A stretch of 64,000 bases of DNA from Deltaproteobacteria bacterium (GTDB lineage: Bacteria > Desulfobacterota > Binatia > UBA12015), in the NCBI GenBank assembly GCA_029262355.1, contig JAJCZO010000163.1, positions 19,744-83,743 on the forward strand, given 5' to 3'. The notes under the pieces were generated by a model. It was given only the letters and a program-made list of their open reading frames with translations, did no database searches and was not told the origin of the DNA. Below are positions 8,987-17,888 of this stretch, one piece after another. How positions within the stretch are numbered: position 1 is the stretch's first letter; each line of letters opens with the position of its first letter. Position numbers and translations under genes: made by a program.

Positions 8987-10477
8987 GTGCGTCAGGATGC
9001 GCGGGAAGGCCGTCGTCTTGGGAATCCCGATTCTGTGCGCGATCTGATCTCACGGCTGGGCGGCATTGGAGCCTCGTTGGCCGATCCGTTCATCCCGCGC
9101 TCCATCCGAGTGACGGGCGTGGAGGCCGTGCGTCGCGCGCGTCTGGTCATCGGTGTCAGTCTGTCCAGCGCCGTCCTGCTCATCGTGGGTTCGGTAAACG
9201 CCTACCTCGATGGCGCTGCGTGGGTCGCGCACTGGCCACTGATGGCGATGGCGTACCTGCTCACGGTACCCTTCATCCTGCGGTTTACGGGATCGGTAGG
9301 TCTCGCGGCGAATCTCGTCGTCGCGGCCGTCGCCGTTACGATCGGCTTCGGTAACGCGGCTCGCTATGCCGGGGGGCATGCTCCGTTGATCGCAACGGCG
9401 ATGATCCCGATGGTTGCCGTGCTGCTCGGCGGGTGGCGGACGGGGCTGGTGTGGGGCGGGCTCAGCGTTGCTCAGATCACGCTTCTTGCGGCCGCGCATA
9501 CGGGCGAGATCGAACTCGCCGCATTCCTCGTTCCATCGGAAGCGGTGATTCAAGGAACCAGCCGGATGCGCGCCTCCGGTGTGCTGACCGTCATCCTCAT
9601 CTTGGCGCTGGTTTACGATTTCCTGAAGGCGCGCTCGCTCCGGGAGGCGGCCGAGGCGAGAGACCGCGCCGAGCTTGCGGATCGGGCCAAGACCGAGTTC
9701 GTGGCCAGCCTGAGTCACGAGGTGCGGACGCCGATCTCCGTGATCATCGGCATCACCGACATGCTTCTCGATTCTGATCTCGACCGGGATCAACGAGAAC
9801 TCGTTCGTACCCTGCGAAGGTCTGGTGGCAATCTCCTTGGCTTGGTGAACGACCTGCTCGACCTGTCGAAGATCGAAGCCGGCCGCTTGGAGATCGAGTC
9901 GATCCCATTCGATGTTGCCGTGGTTGCGAGTGACGTGCGCCGACAGCTCGACCAGGCGGCTGCTGCCAAGGGGATTGCGTTCGACGCCAAGATCCCCGCG
10001 GATCTTCCTCGGGTCATGGGCGACCCGGGCCGACTGCGTCAGGTCCTCCTCAACCTGGTCGGGAACGCCATCAAGTTCACGTCCGAGGGGGGCGTCGAGC
10101 TCGAGGTGGTTCTCGGAAGACGCCGCGGCGACAAGGTTACGGTTGGTTTCGCGGTGAGCGACACCGGCGTTGGAATGCCGGCCGACCAACTGCCCCGCCT
10201 GTTCGAGCGCTACGCGCAGCTCGATGCGTCTACCGCGCGCGTCTCAGGCGGGAGCGGGTTGGGGCTGCCCATCAGCCAGGAGCTGGTGAAGCAGATGAAG
10301 GGGAAGCTCTCGGCGACCAGCCAGCCGGGACTCGGTTCGCGATTTTCCTTCTCGCTGTCGATGCAGGTCGTCGCCGTTCAGAATGCCGGGCGCCCCGGGA
10401 CGCTCCTCGCCGTCGAGGCCGACGAGCGGCCCGTGGTGGCAGACGAGCGCGCGAAGCACTCGATCGTCGCCTCCTGA
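8987..10477 (+). CDS. membrane-bound sensor histidine kinase (orphan)
   Basis: 496 aa from GTG 8987; a GTG at 9035 is an alternative. Four to six hydrophobic segments fill residues ~45-215, then a short coiled coil leads to HisKA (SLSHEVRTPISVIIG, phospho-acceptor His ~244) and HATPase_c with the N box LLNLVGNAIKFT, G1 SDTGVGM and G2 GGSGLGLPIS. There is no PAS, HAMP or receiver domain. No response regulator lies beside it, so the partner is encoded elsewhere. The kinase core resembles the hybrid-kinase (BarA/LuxQ-type) subgroup but stops after the ATPase domain with a short, variable tail. The signal is unknown. Confidence 0.9.
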   Translation: MRQDAREGRRLGNPDSVRDLISRLGGIGASLADPFIPRSIRVTGVEAVRRARLVIGVSLSSAVLLIVGSVNAYLDGAAWVAHWPLMAMAYLLTVPFILRFTGSVGLAANLVVAAVAVTIGFGNAARYAGGHAPLIATAMIPMVAVLLGGWRTGLVWGGLSVAQITLLAAAHTGEIELAAFLVPSEAVIQGTSRMRASGVLTVILILALVYDFLKARSLREAAEARDRAELADRAKTEFVASLSHEVRTPISVIIGITDMLLDSDLDRDQRELVRTLRRSGGNLLGLVNDLLDLSKIEAGRLEIESIPFDVAVVASDVRRQLDQAAAAKGIAFDAKIPADLPRVMGDPGRLRQVLLNLVGNAIKFTSEGGVELEVVLGRRRGDKVTVGFAVSDTGVGMPADQLPRLFERYAQLDASTARVSGGSGLGLPISQELVKQMKGKLSATSQPGLGSRFSFSLSMQVVAVQNAGRPGTLLAVEADERPVVADERAKHSIVAS

Positions 10478-10515
10478 AGCTTGCGCTCTTCGGTGCCGCC
10501 CGGCATTCACGGGGT

Positions 10516-11007
10516 ATGAACGGTTCGATGCCCTTGCGAAGTCGACTTCTGATCTTGGCGCTCGTGTGGCCGCTCCTGGTGTCTCCGGCTTTTGCGGGAG
10601 GTGATTGGAACGACGACGGTGTGGCCTGGCGCTCCTACGAGGAAGGACTGGCGGAGGCCAAGAGCGACGGCAAACCGATCTGCTTGATCGTCTACACGCA
10701 GACGTGCCCGCACTGCACGAACTACTCTCGCGTCTTTCACGACGACCAGGTCGAGGAACTCTCCAAGGGGTTCGTGATGATCCGCCTCGATCAGCGCAAC
10801 GACGGCCGCGTCGCGCGGAAGTACGGCCCGGATGGCCACTACATCCCGCGGACGATGTTCCTGAACTCTGACGGCGAGGTCGCTACCGAGATCAAGGCGC
10901 CGCGTGACAAGTATCTGTACTTCTACGACGAACACGACCCGGCGCAGCTGCGGGACGCGATGACCGGGGCTCACCAGAAGCTTCAGAAGAAGTCCGGTGG
11001 CTCGTAG
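10516..11007 (+). CDS. periplasmic thioredoxin-family protein
   Basis: 163 aa with a clear signal peptide (cleavage expected after VSPAFA, residue 27). The thioredoxin fold carries a CPHC redox motif (C64-P-H-C67 in YTQTCPHCTNY), the DsbA-like dipeptide usually associated with oxidising activity. It is followed by FVMIRLDQRNDG and a PRTMFLNSDGEV segment containing the cis-Pro-type turn. The size and order resemble DUF255/thioredoxin_7-type small secreted thioredoxins. It overlaps the aroE start by one base (TAGTG), so the two are translationally coupled although functionally unrelated. A role in envelope disulfide chemistry is inferred from the motif and export signal. Confidence 0.85.
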   Translation: MNGSMPLRSRLLILALVWPLLVSPAFAGGDWNDDGVAWRSYEEGLAEAKSDGKPICLIVYTQTCPHCTNYSRVFHDDQVEELSKGFVMIRLDQRNDGRVARKYGPDGHYIPRTMFLNSDGEVATEIKAPRDKYLYFYDEHDPAQLRDAMTGAHQKLQKKSGGS

Positions 11008-11888
11008 TGGCCGCGCGCGGCTCTTCGGTTCCGATTACGGCCGCTACGAAGCTCGTTGGCCTCATCGGAGATCCGGTTGATCACTCGCGCTCGCCGGCGA
11101 TGCACAACGCCGCCTTTCGCGCACTCGACCTGCCATGGGCGTATCTCGCGTTTGCCGTTCCCGGCGAGCGAGTGGGGGAGGCGGTCGCCGCGGTGCCGGC
11201 GTTGGGTCTCGTGGGGTTGAACGTCACGATCCCGCACAAGCAGGCGGTGATTCCACACCTCGACAAGCTCTCACGTCGGGCTCTTGCTTGCGGGGCGGTG
11301 AACACGATCGTGTATCGACGAGGCGTTCTGCGCGGTGAGAATACCGATGTCATCGGCCTCGAGCGTGATTGGGGTGAGCTCGGGGTAGAGCCGCGGTTGC
11401 GCGACTCGGTGGTCTTGGGCGCGGGAGGTTCGGCTCGCGCCGTGGCCGTCGCGCTCGCGGCTCGGAGTCGTCGCGTGATCGTAGCGGCCCGGCGTCCGGA
11501 GAGGGCGGAAGCTCTCGTACGCGATCTCCGCAAGAGCGTCGCCACGAAACTCGAGGCCATCGACCTGGCGGAGCTCACGCCAGGCGCGGGCGATGCGGAG
11601 TCGGTCCTGGGGCGTGCAGGCCTGGTCGTCAACGCAACCTCCGCGGGAATGAAGGGCGAGCCATTCTTCGGCTTCGCGTTCGGGGCAACGCCCCGATCGT
11701 GCTTCTTCTACGATTTGATCTACACGGCTCGGCGCACGCCGTTTCTCGCCGCGGCGGCGCGCCTGCGGCGGCCGGGCTCGAACGGGCTTGGGATGCTTCT
11801 CCACCAGGGCGCGGCTGCGTTCGAGATCTGGACCGGTGTTTCGCCGCCATTGGACGTGATGCGCCGCGCGCTCTCTCGGAAGCCTTGA
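11007..11888 (+). CDS. aroE: shikimate dehydrogenase
   Basis: 293 aa, GTG start overlapping the upstream stop. Converts 3-dehydroshikimate to shikimate with NADPH in chorismate synthesis. Substrate-site motifs are present: GDPVDHSRSPAMHN (the Ser pair binding shikimate), NVTIPHKQAV with the catalytic Lys, GAVNTI, and GENTDVIG with the catalytic Asp. The Rossmann loop is VLGAGGSARAVAVAL, followed by AARRPERA, consistent with NADP preference; NATSAGMKG and NGLGMLLHQGAAAFEIWTG complete the family pattern. Full length. Confidence 0.96.
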   Translation: MAARGSSVPITAATKLVGLIGDPVDHSRSPAMHNAAFRALDLPWAYLAFAVPGERVGEAVAAVPALGLVGLNVTIPHKQAVIPHLDKLSRRALACGAVNTIVYRRGVLRGENTDVIGLERDWGELGVEPRLRDSVVLGAGGSARAVAVALAARSRRVIVAARRPERAEALVRDLRKSVATKLEAIDLAELTPGAGDAESVLGRAGLVVNATSAGMKGEPFFGFAFGATPRSCFFYDLIYTARRTPFLAAAARLRRPGSNGLGMLLHQGAAAFEIWTGVSPPLDVMRRALSRKP

Positions 11889-11890
11889 GC

Positions 11891-13645
11891 GTGCCCGCGG
11901 AACCGGGACTACGCGACGCGATCCGAGCACTCGACGGACGCTCGTACGGCGAGTACCGACGGATTGGGCGCCGGACGTGGGCGCTCGCTGGGCTGGATCT
12001 GACGCTCGAGCACGTGCAGGGAGATCCGTTTGCCGCACCAAGCCGAGTGTTACTCGACATTCCGTCGGGGGCTCTCGGACTGCCGGCGTTCGCGATCGGG
12101 ACGCGGGATGCTCGTCGTGCCACTGCCGACTTCTTGCATCGGGTGACCGCGAGCGCGCTTCGAGCGACTGCAGGTGGCGCGGTGCCGACCGGGTCGATCC
12201 GAGGGCGGGGCGGTGGTCGCCGGAGCGGTGGCTCGGGCAAGCTCGACATGCTGCGGGTTGGACAAGAGGTTCTCGAACGGACGGCGCTGGTGGTCGATGA
12301 TGATGGTGCCGCCCGTGTTCGACTCACGGCGGGGTTGCCCGCGGCGGGGCGTCGAATCCTCGGCCGAGCCGCGGCCGAGCTGTTGGCCGACCGGCTGCCG
12401 GCAATCGTCCTGAATGCGATCGGCGCCGGCCGATTCCGCATCGAGGCTCTGCGCCGCCACGTCGAGGCGGTCGAAGACCAGGTTGCGCTCCGCGCGAGCC
12501 TTCCAGAACACGGTCTGATCGCGTTTCTCGCCGAAGGTGCCGTCTTGCCTCGTGCGAGTGGAGTCGACGATCGGCCCCTGCTCGAAGCGTTGCCGCTCGC
12601 CGTGCCCGGTACGCTCTGCGCGGAGATCGACGCGCCGCACCGCGGGCGGCTCCGTGGGCTGGGGGTGCGCGCTGGCGTAACGCTTATCGCGGGTGGTGGG
12701 TATCACGGCAAGTCGACCCTGCTCGATGCTCTGGCGCGGTCGGTCTATGACCACGTGCCGGGAGATGGTCGCGACGCATGTGTCACGCGCGAGGATGCCG
12801 TATGCATCCGGGCCGAGGACGGGCGGTCGGTGCGCGGGGTCGATCTCCGGCCTTTCATCCGCAACCTTCCCCTCGATCGGTCGACCGAGAGCTTCGAGAC
12901 CGATGATGCGTCGGGCTCGACGTCACAGGCTGCGGCCATCGTCGAAGCGCTCGAGGCCGGAGCGCGCACCCTCCTCATCGACGAGGACACGGCGGCGACG
13001 AACTTCATGATTCGGGATGCACGGATGCGGCGGCTCGTGCCGGCAGTGCGGGAGCCCATCACGCCCTTTCTCGATCGAGTCCGCCAACTCTTCGACGAAC
13101 GCGGCATTTCGTCGATTCTCGTCGTCGGTGGCGCGGGGGACTACCTCGACGTTGCCGATTCGGTCGTACGGATGGACACCTACGAGCCGCAAGATGCGAC
13201 CGACGAGGCCCGGAAGGTCGCGGTCGAATTGCCGCTGGCGTCGGGCGCCGCGCCGGCTGCGCCCGACACCTGGGCGGACGCGGCACCTCGCCGGCCTCGA
13301 CCAGAGTCGTTGGACGCGAGCCGTGGTCCGAAGGCCGAGCGTGTCCGCAGCCGCAGTACCCGCGCGATCGAGTTTGGCAGCGAGGAGATCGACGTGTCGC
13401 TGGTGGCGCAGCTCGTCGACCCGGCGCAGTGTCGGCTTATCGGCGACGTCTTGCTCGCACTCAGCCGCGGCCGGTGCGACGGGCGGGCGAGCGTCGTCGA
13501 ACTCCTCGACCGGGTTGAAGAATCGTATCGGGTGTCTGGCATCGAGGAGGTCGCGGAGCGAACCTTCGGGGATCGCGCCTCCGTGCGGCGATACGAGCTG
13601 GCGGCCGCCATCAACCGATTGCGGAGCCTCCGCGTCGACCATTGA
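11891..13645 (+). CDS. ABC-class P-loop ATPase, PF09818 type
   Basis: 584 aa from GTG 11891, three bases after the aroE stop; the longer in-frame extension to 11699 lies over aroE and is rejected. The P-loop is GGGYHGKSTLLDAL (~residues 267-280), followed by FIRNLPL and LLIDEDTAATNFMIRD, the signature pattern of the poorly characterised ABC_ATPase family (COG3044). No membrane segments, so this is not a transporter component. The C-terminal ~100 residues after an Arg-rich linker look like a separate helical domain. The cellular role of the family is unknown; an association with nucleic acid or stress has been suggested only by context. Placement after aroE suggests cotranscription, not shared function. 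Confidence 0.85.
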   Translation: MPAEPGLRDAIRALDGRSYGEYRRIGRRTWALAGLDLTLEHVQGDPFAAPSRVLLDIPSGALGLPAFAIGTRDARRATADFLHRVTASALRATAGGAVPTGSIRGRGGGRRSGGSGKLDMLRVGQEVLERTALVVDDDGAARVRLTAGLPAAGRRILGRAAAELLADRLPAIVLNAIGAGRFRIEALRRHVEAVEDQVALRASLPEHGLIAFLAEGAVLPRASGVDDRPLLEALPLAVPGTLCAEIDAPHRGRLRGLGVRAGVTLIAGGGYHGKSTLLDALARSVYDHVPGDGRDACVTREDAVCIRAEDGRSVRGVDLRPFIRNLPLDRSTESFETDDASGSTSQAAAIVEALEAGARTLLIDEDTAATNFMIRDARMRRLVPAVREPITPFLDRVRQLFDERGISSILVVGGAGDYLDVADSVVRMDTYEPQDATDEARKVAVELPLASGAAPAAPDTWADAAPRRPRPESLDASRGPKAERVRSRSTRAIEFGSEEIDVSLVAQLVDPAQCRLIGDVLLALSRGRCDGRASVVELLDRVEESYRVSGIEEVAERTFGDRASVRRYELAAAINRLRSLRVDH

Positions 13646-13664
13646 CCGTGCTAGGCATACTCCC

Positions 13665-14447
13665 ATGTCAGGACGGGTACGGACGGAGAAGGGGGATGGC
13701 CTCGGGTGGATCATTTTCGACCATGTCGAGCGCCGCAACGCGATCACGAACGACATGTGGAAGGCGATTCCGATTGCCGCCCGAGAGATGGACGAGGACC
13801 CGGACGTTCGAGTCGTCCTCCTGCGCGGCGCGGGTGACGTGGCTTTCGTGTCGGGGGCAGACATCTCGGAGTTCGACCAACTTCGCTCCGGCGTGGGTGC
13901 GCGCTCGTACGACGACGACAATGGCCGCGCGTTCGACGCGCTCTTGGGCATTGGCAAACCGACGATCGCCATGATCCACGGTTTCTGCGTGGGTGGGGGG
14001 TGCGCCATCTCACTCACTGCTGACCTGCGGTACACGGCGGACGACGGAGTGTTCGCGATTCCGGCCGCTCGACTCGGCCTCGGGTACGGGACCGGCGGAC
14101 TGGAGACGTTGGCGCGTATCGTTGGCGTCTCGTCGGCGAAGGAGATCTTCTTCACGGCCCGACGATTCGATGCGGCCGAGGCGCTTCGCCTGGGCCTGGT
14201 CAGCGAAGTCCTGCCCAAGGCCGATCTCGAAGAACATGTACGCGAGGTCGCCACCGCCATTGCGTCGAATGCCCCGCTCACGTTGCGCAGTGCGAAGCTG
14301 TCGTTCCGAGAGATCGAGAAGCCGCCCGAGGCGCGTGACCACCGAGCGCTCGGAGAGGCGATCAAGGCGTGCTACGAGAGCGACGATTACGCGGAGGGCG
14401 TTCGCGCGTTTCTCGAGAAGAGACGGGCGAACTTCCAGGGGAAGTGA
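13665..14447 (+). CDS. enoyl-CoA hydratase/isomerase family protein
   Basis: 260 aa from ATG 13665. Crotonase fold with the oxyanion-hole segments RNAITNDMWKAI, FVSGADISEF and IHGFCVGGGCAISLTADLR, then IPAARLGLGYGTGGLETLAR and FFTARRFDAAEALRLGLVSEV. In this copy the first catalytic Glu position of classic hydratases (often G-x-x-E) reads GFCVGGGC, and Gly-Tyr-Gly occupies the second region, so the exact reaction (hydration, isomerisation, hydrolysis) cannot be stated. It overlaps the downstream CoA-transferase by one base (TGATG), a two-gene acyl-CoA module. Confidence 0.9.
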   Translation: MSGRVRTEKGDGLGWIIFDHVERRNAITNDMWKAIPIAAREMDEDPDVRVVLLRGAGDVAFVSGADISEFDQLRSGVGARSYDDDNGRAFDALLGIGKPTIAMIHGFCVGGGCAISLTADLRYTADDGVFAIPAARLGLGYGTGGLETLARIVGVSSAKEIFFTARRFDAAEALRLGLVSEVLPKADLEEHVREVATAIASNAPLTLRSAKLSFREIEKPPEARDHRALGEAIKACYESDDYAEGVRAFLEKRRANFQGK

Positions 14448-15622
14448 TGCCAGGTCCACTCGACGGCATTCGGGTCATCGATCTCACGCGGTATCTTGCC
14501 GGGCCCTTCGGCTCGATGCTGCTCGCCGACTACGGCGCCGACGTTGTGAAGGTCGAGTCGCCGGGGGGGCGGGAGTTTCGCAGCGATCCGGCCGCGCCAG
14601 ACGACTACTTTTTTCTTGTGGCCAATCGAGGCAAGCGGTCCATCACGGTCGACATCAAGAAACCGGAGGGCCGCGAGCTGTTGGCGCGCCTGCTCGAAGA
14701 CGCCGACGTGCTGATCGAGAACTTCCGGCCTGGCGTCATGGACGAGCTTGGTCTGGGGGCAGAGAGCCTGACGAAGCGGTTCCCCCGTCTCGTGTACTGT
14801 GGGATTTCTGGCTTCGGGGCCGACGGGCCCTACAAGGATCGCCCCGGCTTCGATCAGATCGCTCAGGGAATGAGTGGGTTCATGAGTCTCACCGGGACAC
14901 ACGAGAGCGGACCAACCAGGGCCGGTATTGCGATTGCCGACCTGCTCGCCGGTGTGTTCGCTGCTCACGGCATTCAGCTCGCGCTTCTGGCGCGGCACCG
15001 GACTGGCCGGGGGCAGGTGGTTCATACCTCCTTGCTCGAGTCGATGATCAGTATCCTCTCGTGGGGTGCAGGGATGTACTTCGAGTCTGGGACGGCACCG
15101 GGCCCCAGCGGGCAGCACCATCCCCTGTCGTCGCCGTATGGGCGTTTTCGCGCGTCGGATGGGTTTCTCAACATCGCGGCGGGCAACGACGCGATGTGGG
15201 AGAAGTTGGCGCGAGTGCTCGAGTGCGAGGAGTGGCTCGCAGACGAGCGGTTCTCGTCGGTCGGTGGGCGCGTGAAGCACCGCGATGCATTGACGGTCGA
15301 GATCGAGGCGGCTCTGGCCTCGGCTGAGGTAGACTCGTGGGTCGAGCGCATCAACGCGGCCGGCGTTCCCTGCGGGCCGGTGCTCGACCTGGAGCAGGTG
15401 TTCGCAGACCCTCAGGTTCTCTGGCGCGAAATGGTCGTGGAGCTCCCGCACCCGCAGCGGGGCACGATCAAGACGACCGGACTTCCGGTGAAGCTCTCAG
15501 AAACCCGGGGCGGGTTTGATCGGCCGCCGCCTCTGCACGGCGAGCACACCGAGGAGGTTCTCTGCGCTGCCGGGTTCTCCGATGAGCAGATCGCTGCCCT
15601 GCGGTCCCGCGGCATCTTGTAG
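14447..15622 (+). CDS. CaiB/BaiF family CoA-transferase
   Basis: 391 aa, ATG overlapping the stop of the enoyl-CoA hydratase gene. Class III CoA-transferase signatures: DGIRVIDLTRYLAGPFGSML, LADYGADVVKVE, RGKRSITVDIKKPEG, IENFRPGVMDELGLG, and LVYCGISGFGADGPYKDRPG. The C-terminal part has PLSSPYGRFRASDG and AAGVPCGPVLDLEQVF. These enzymes move CoA between carboxylic acids by way of an active-site Asp. The partner acid is unknown; with the adjacent hydratase it probably activates and processes an organic acid. A second, distant family member is at 59804-60997. Confidence 0.94.
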   Translation: MPGPLDGIRVIDLTRYLAGPFGSMLLADYGADVVKVESPGGREFRSDPAAPDDYFFLVANRGKRSITVDIKKPEGRELLARLLEDADVLIENFRPGVMDELGLGAESLTKRFPRLVYCGISGFGADGPYKDRPGFDQIAQGMSGFMSLTGTHESGPTRAGIAIADLLAGVFAAHGIQLALLARHRTGRGQVVHTSLLESMISILSWGAGMYFESGTAPGPSGQHHPLSSPYGRFRASDGFLNIAAGNDAMWEKLARVLECEEWLADERFSSVGGRVKHRDALTVEIEAALASAEVDSWVERINAAGVPCGPVLDLEQVFADPQVLWREMVVELPHPQRGTIKTTGLPVKLSETRGGFDRPPPLHGEHTEEVLCAAGFSDEQIAALRSRGIL

Positions 15623-15637
15623 GCTATACTGTGCGCG

Positions 15638-16465
15638 GTGGCGGAGCGGAAGTTCGATCAGAAGTTCGGGAAGGACCTGGTGGCGGGGCTCCCGACTTCG
15701 CCCGGGGTATATCTCTTCCGGGACGAGGAGCACCAAGTCCTTTACGTCGGCAAGGCAAAGGACATTCGTCGCCGTCTCGCGAGCTACCGAAATGCGACCC
15801 GTCGCAAGGCGCATCGCAAGATGCGCACGATCGTGCGCGAGGCGAGTACCGTCGAGGTGCGTTTGCAGGAATCCGAGCGTACGGCGCTTCTCGCCGAGAA
15901 CGAACTCATCCGGGAACTCCGGCCCCCCTACAACGTGGACGGCGCCTACTCGTTTCTCTATCCGTCGATCGGCGTGTGGCAGCGCGATGGCCAGGCGCTC
16001 TTCTGCTTCACCACGAGCATCGAGGCGTGGGAAGGGATCGGCTTTCATTGGTACGGCAGTTTTCGGTCACGTCTTCGTACCAAGGATGCCTTCGATGCGC
16101 TGATCGATCTCTCGACCCGCCTCGGCCACCTCGAGCCGCGCACGCGTCTGCCCGAGCTGCCGCGGGTGCGGGGGTCCCGCGTCGTCGGAGTGCGCCGGCT
16201 CGGGTCGGCTCGCATCTCGTCGGTCCGTCGGTTCCTCGCAGGCGATTCGATGGATGCGCTGGGCGGGCTCGCCGTGGACCTCCTCGAGAAACCGCGGGCA
16301 CGGCGGGATGCCGCAGACGTGCAGGAGGCGCTCGATCGCCTCGCTGCATTCTACCAAAGTGACATCGAGAAGCTCCGTATCGCCCAAGACCGGCTGGGTC
16401 GGAAGCCGGACTACGTGCCGCAGCAGGAGCGTGACGCGCTCTTCATTACGAGCCGGCATTCCTAG
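15638..16465 (+). CDS. GIY-YIG nuclease, UvrC N-domain/Cho-like
   Basis: 275 aa from GTG 15638. The N-terminal ~90 residues form a GIY-YIG domain: SPGVYLFRDEEHQVLYVGKA (GVY...YVG), the catalytic Arg in RRRLASY, and the metal-binding Glu in LLAENELIRELRPPYN. This matches the 3'-incision domain of UvrC and the standalone nuclease Cho. The rest is not UvrC: no UVR motif, RNase H domain or HhH is present, and the C-terminal half is basic and helical. The TAG stop is formed by the outer CTAG of a MITE-like repeat, so the original C-terminus may have been changed by that insertion. A DNA repair role is inferred. Confidence 0.85.
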   Translation: MAERKFDQKFGKDLVAGLPTSPGVYLFRDEEHQVLYVGKAKDIRRRLASYRNATRRKAHRKMRTIVREASTVEVRLQESERTALLAENELIRELRPPYNVDGAYSFLYPSIGVWQRDGQALFCFTTSIEAWEGIGFHWYGSFRSRLRTKDAFDALIDLSTRLGHLEPRTRLPELPRVRGSRVVGVRRLGSARISSVRRFLAGDSMDALGGLAVDLLEKPRARRDAADVQEALDRLAAFYQSDIEKLRIAQDRLGRKPDYVPQQERDALFITSRHS

Positions 16466-16630
16466 CAGGCTGTTGAAAAGCTCCTCCCGTCGCCAGGCAC
16501 GCCCCTTCGACCCGATCCCCGCGTTGCGAAAACTAGCGAGAGTGCCCGACTATCGCGTCGTTTTCGCGCCTTGGCCTCGGGTCGACGGGACGCACCTGGC
16601 GACGGGAGGAGCTTTTCAACAACCTGCTAG
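16462..16630. mobile_element. MITE-like element, copy 2 (169 bp)
   Basis: Second copy of the repeat at 1073-1223. The terminal inverted repeats are longer here: the left arm reads CTAGCAGGCTGTTGAAAAGC and continues through CTCCTCCCGTCGCCAGG, and the right arm mirrors it over about 37 bp with one clear mismatch. Compared with copy 1 it has an extra ~17-bp stretch in the left half (ACGCCCCTTCGACCCGATCC). Sequence just outside the right end (GCACCGCCGT) is shared with copy 1, so the mobile unit may extend slightly further. No coding capacity. The left end supplies the stop codon of the GIY-YIG gene. Confidence 0.85.
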
Positions 16631-16798
16631 TGCACCGCCGTCGACATGGCGTCAACGCCTTGTCGCCCCTCGACGTCCGTCGCCGCGTCTCGTCTCCTCG
16701 GAAGATCGCCTATATTCCTGCGTCGCCGTTCCTTGCGACGAACACCGATAGACGGCGTTCCGTTACCCTATGTCGACGACGGTGCTAGGAGGTCATCT

Positions 16799-17818
16799 GT
16801 GAGCGGCGAGATCGACACGAGGGCGCTCGAGGCGACAGTCGAGGAAGAGGTTCGCGCCGGTCTCACGGCCTGCCAGGTCGCGGTCGGCTTCAACGGCGAA
16901 GTGGTGTGGAGCCGATCGTTCGGTAGCGCGACGGACACGACGCGGTTCTGGATCGCGTCCGCCACCAAGCCGGTCTTCTCGTCGGCCGTATTGCTCTTGA
17001 TCGGTGACGGCATGCTCGACGTCTGGCGGCCCGTCGCAGACTATGTTCCTGAATTCGCTGCGGGCGGAAAGGGCGAGGTCACGGTCGAGCAGGTGCTCGT
17101 GATGACGAGCGGGTTTCCGAACGCACCGATGTCTTCCGCCGACGGTCGCGATCCCGCTCGTCGGGTCGCACAGTTCGAGCAATGGCGGCTCGAGTCGGAG
17201 CCCGGGGCGCAATACGTCTACCACCCGGCTTCGGCACATTGGGTTCTGGCGGAGATCGTGGAGCGTCAGAGTGGGATGGGGTTCTGCGACTTCCTCGAGC
17301 AGCGCGTGACGCGACCGCTGGGTCTGCCGAGATCGCTCGGCCTGTCGCGCATCGAGCAGCTGGACATCGCGCAGTTCTCCGACGCGGCCGACGCGGAAAC
17401 GAAGGGGTTGTTCGACTACGCCGCGAAGATCGAGGCTGGCGAGCCGGGCGGTGGTGGGGTGATGACGGCGGCGACCCTCGCTTCATTCTACCAGGGGCTG
17501 CTGCACAACCCCGCAGAGCTGTGGAAGCCCGAGGTTCTCGCCGACGGGCTGGGAAACGTCCGGTGCACGCTGCCGGATCCGCTGATGAAGCTCCCTGCGA
17601 ACCGCACGTTGGCGGTCGTGGTCGGCGCTGGATTTGGCGCGCCCTGGGCGGCGTCCCCGACTGCGTTTGGTTGGCCGGGGGTCGGTGGGCAGATCGCGTT
17701 CGCCGAGCCCGCGACCGGCATCTCTCTCGCCTTCCTGCAGATGGGTGACATGGACGAGATGAGCCAGTTCGTGCGCGGCACAAGGATGTCGAACCTCGCG
17801 CTCGCACTGGCGCGTTGA
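16799..17818 (+). CDS. beta-lactamase-like serine hydrolase (class C/PBP4* fold)
   Basis: 339 aa. GTG 16799 is chosen because AGGAGGT lies at 16787-16793, five bases upstream; the ORF extends further up into sequence without coding character. The nucleophile motif SATK (S54-x-x-K57, in WIASATKPVF) and a Tyr motif in YHPASAHWVLAEI fit the serine beta-lactamase/esterase/D-aminopeptidase superfamily, with GWPGVGGQ near the third motif position. No signal peptide is evident, so it is probably cytoplasmic, closer to EstB-type esterases than to secreted beta-lactamases. The substrate is unknown. It converges on the BrkB gene. Confidence 0.86.
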   Translation: MSGEIDTRALEATVEEEVRAGLTACQVAVGFNGEVVWSRSFGSATDTTRFWIASATKPVFSSAVLLLIGDGMLDVWRPVADYVPEFAAGGKGEVTVEQVLVMTSGFPNAPMSSADGRDPARRVAQFEQWRLESEPGAQYVYHPASAHWVLAEIVERQSGMGFCDFLEQRVTRPLGLPRSLGLSRIEQLDIAQFSDAADAETKGLFDYAAKIEAGEPGGGGVMTAATLASFYQGLLHNPAELWKPEVLADGLGNVRCTLPDPLMKLPANRTLAVVVGAGFGAPWAASPTAFGWPGVGGQIAFAEPATGISLAFLQMGDMDEMSQFVRGTRMSNLALALAR

Positions 17819-17888
17819 ACCGTTCGCTGCCATCGTGGTGCTCGGCCGCCACCCCATGAACCGCGAGACAGCAACTACGGGCGGAGGT

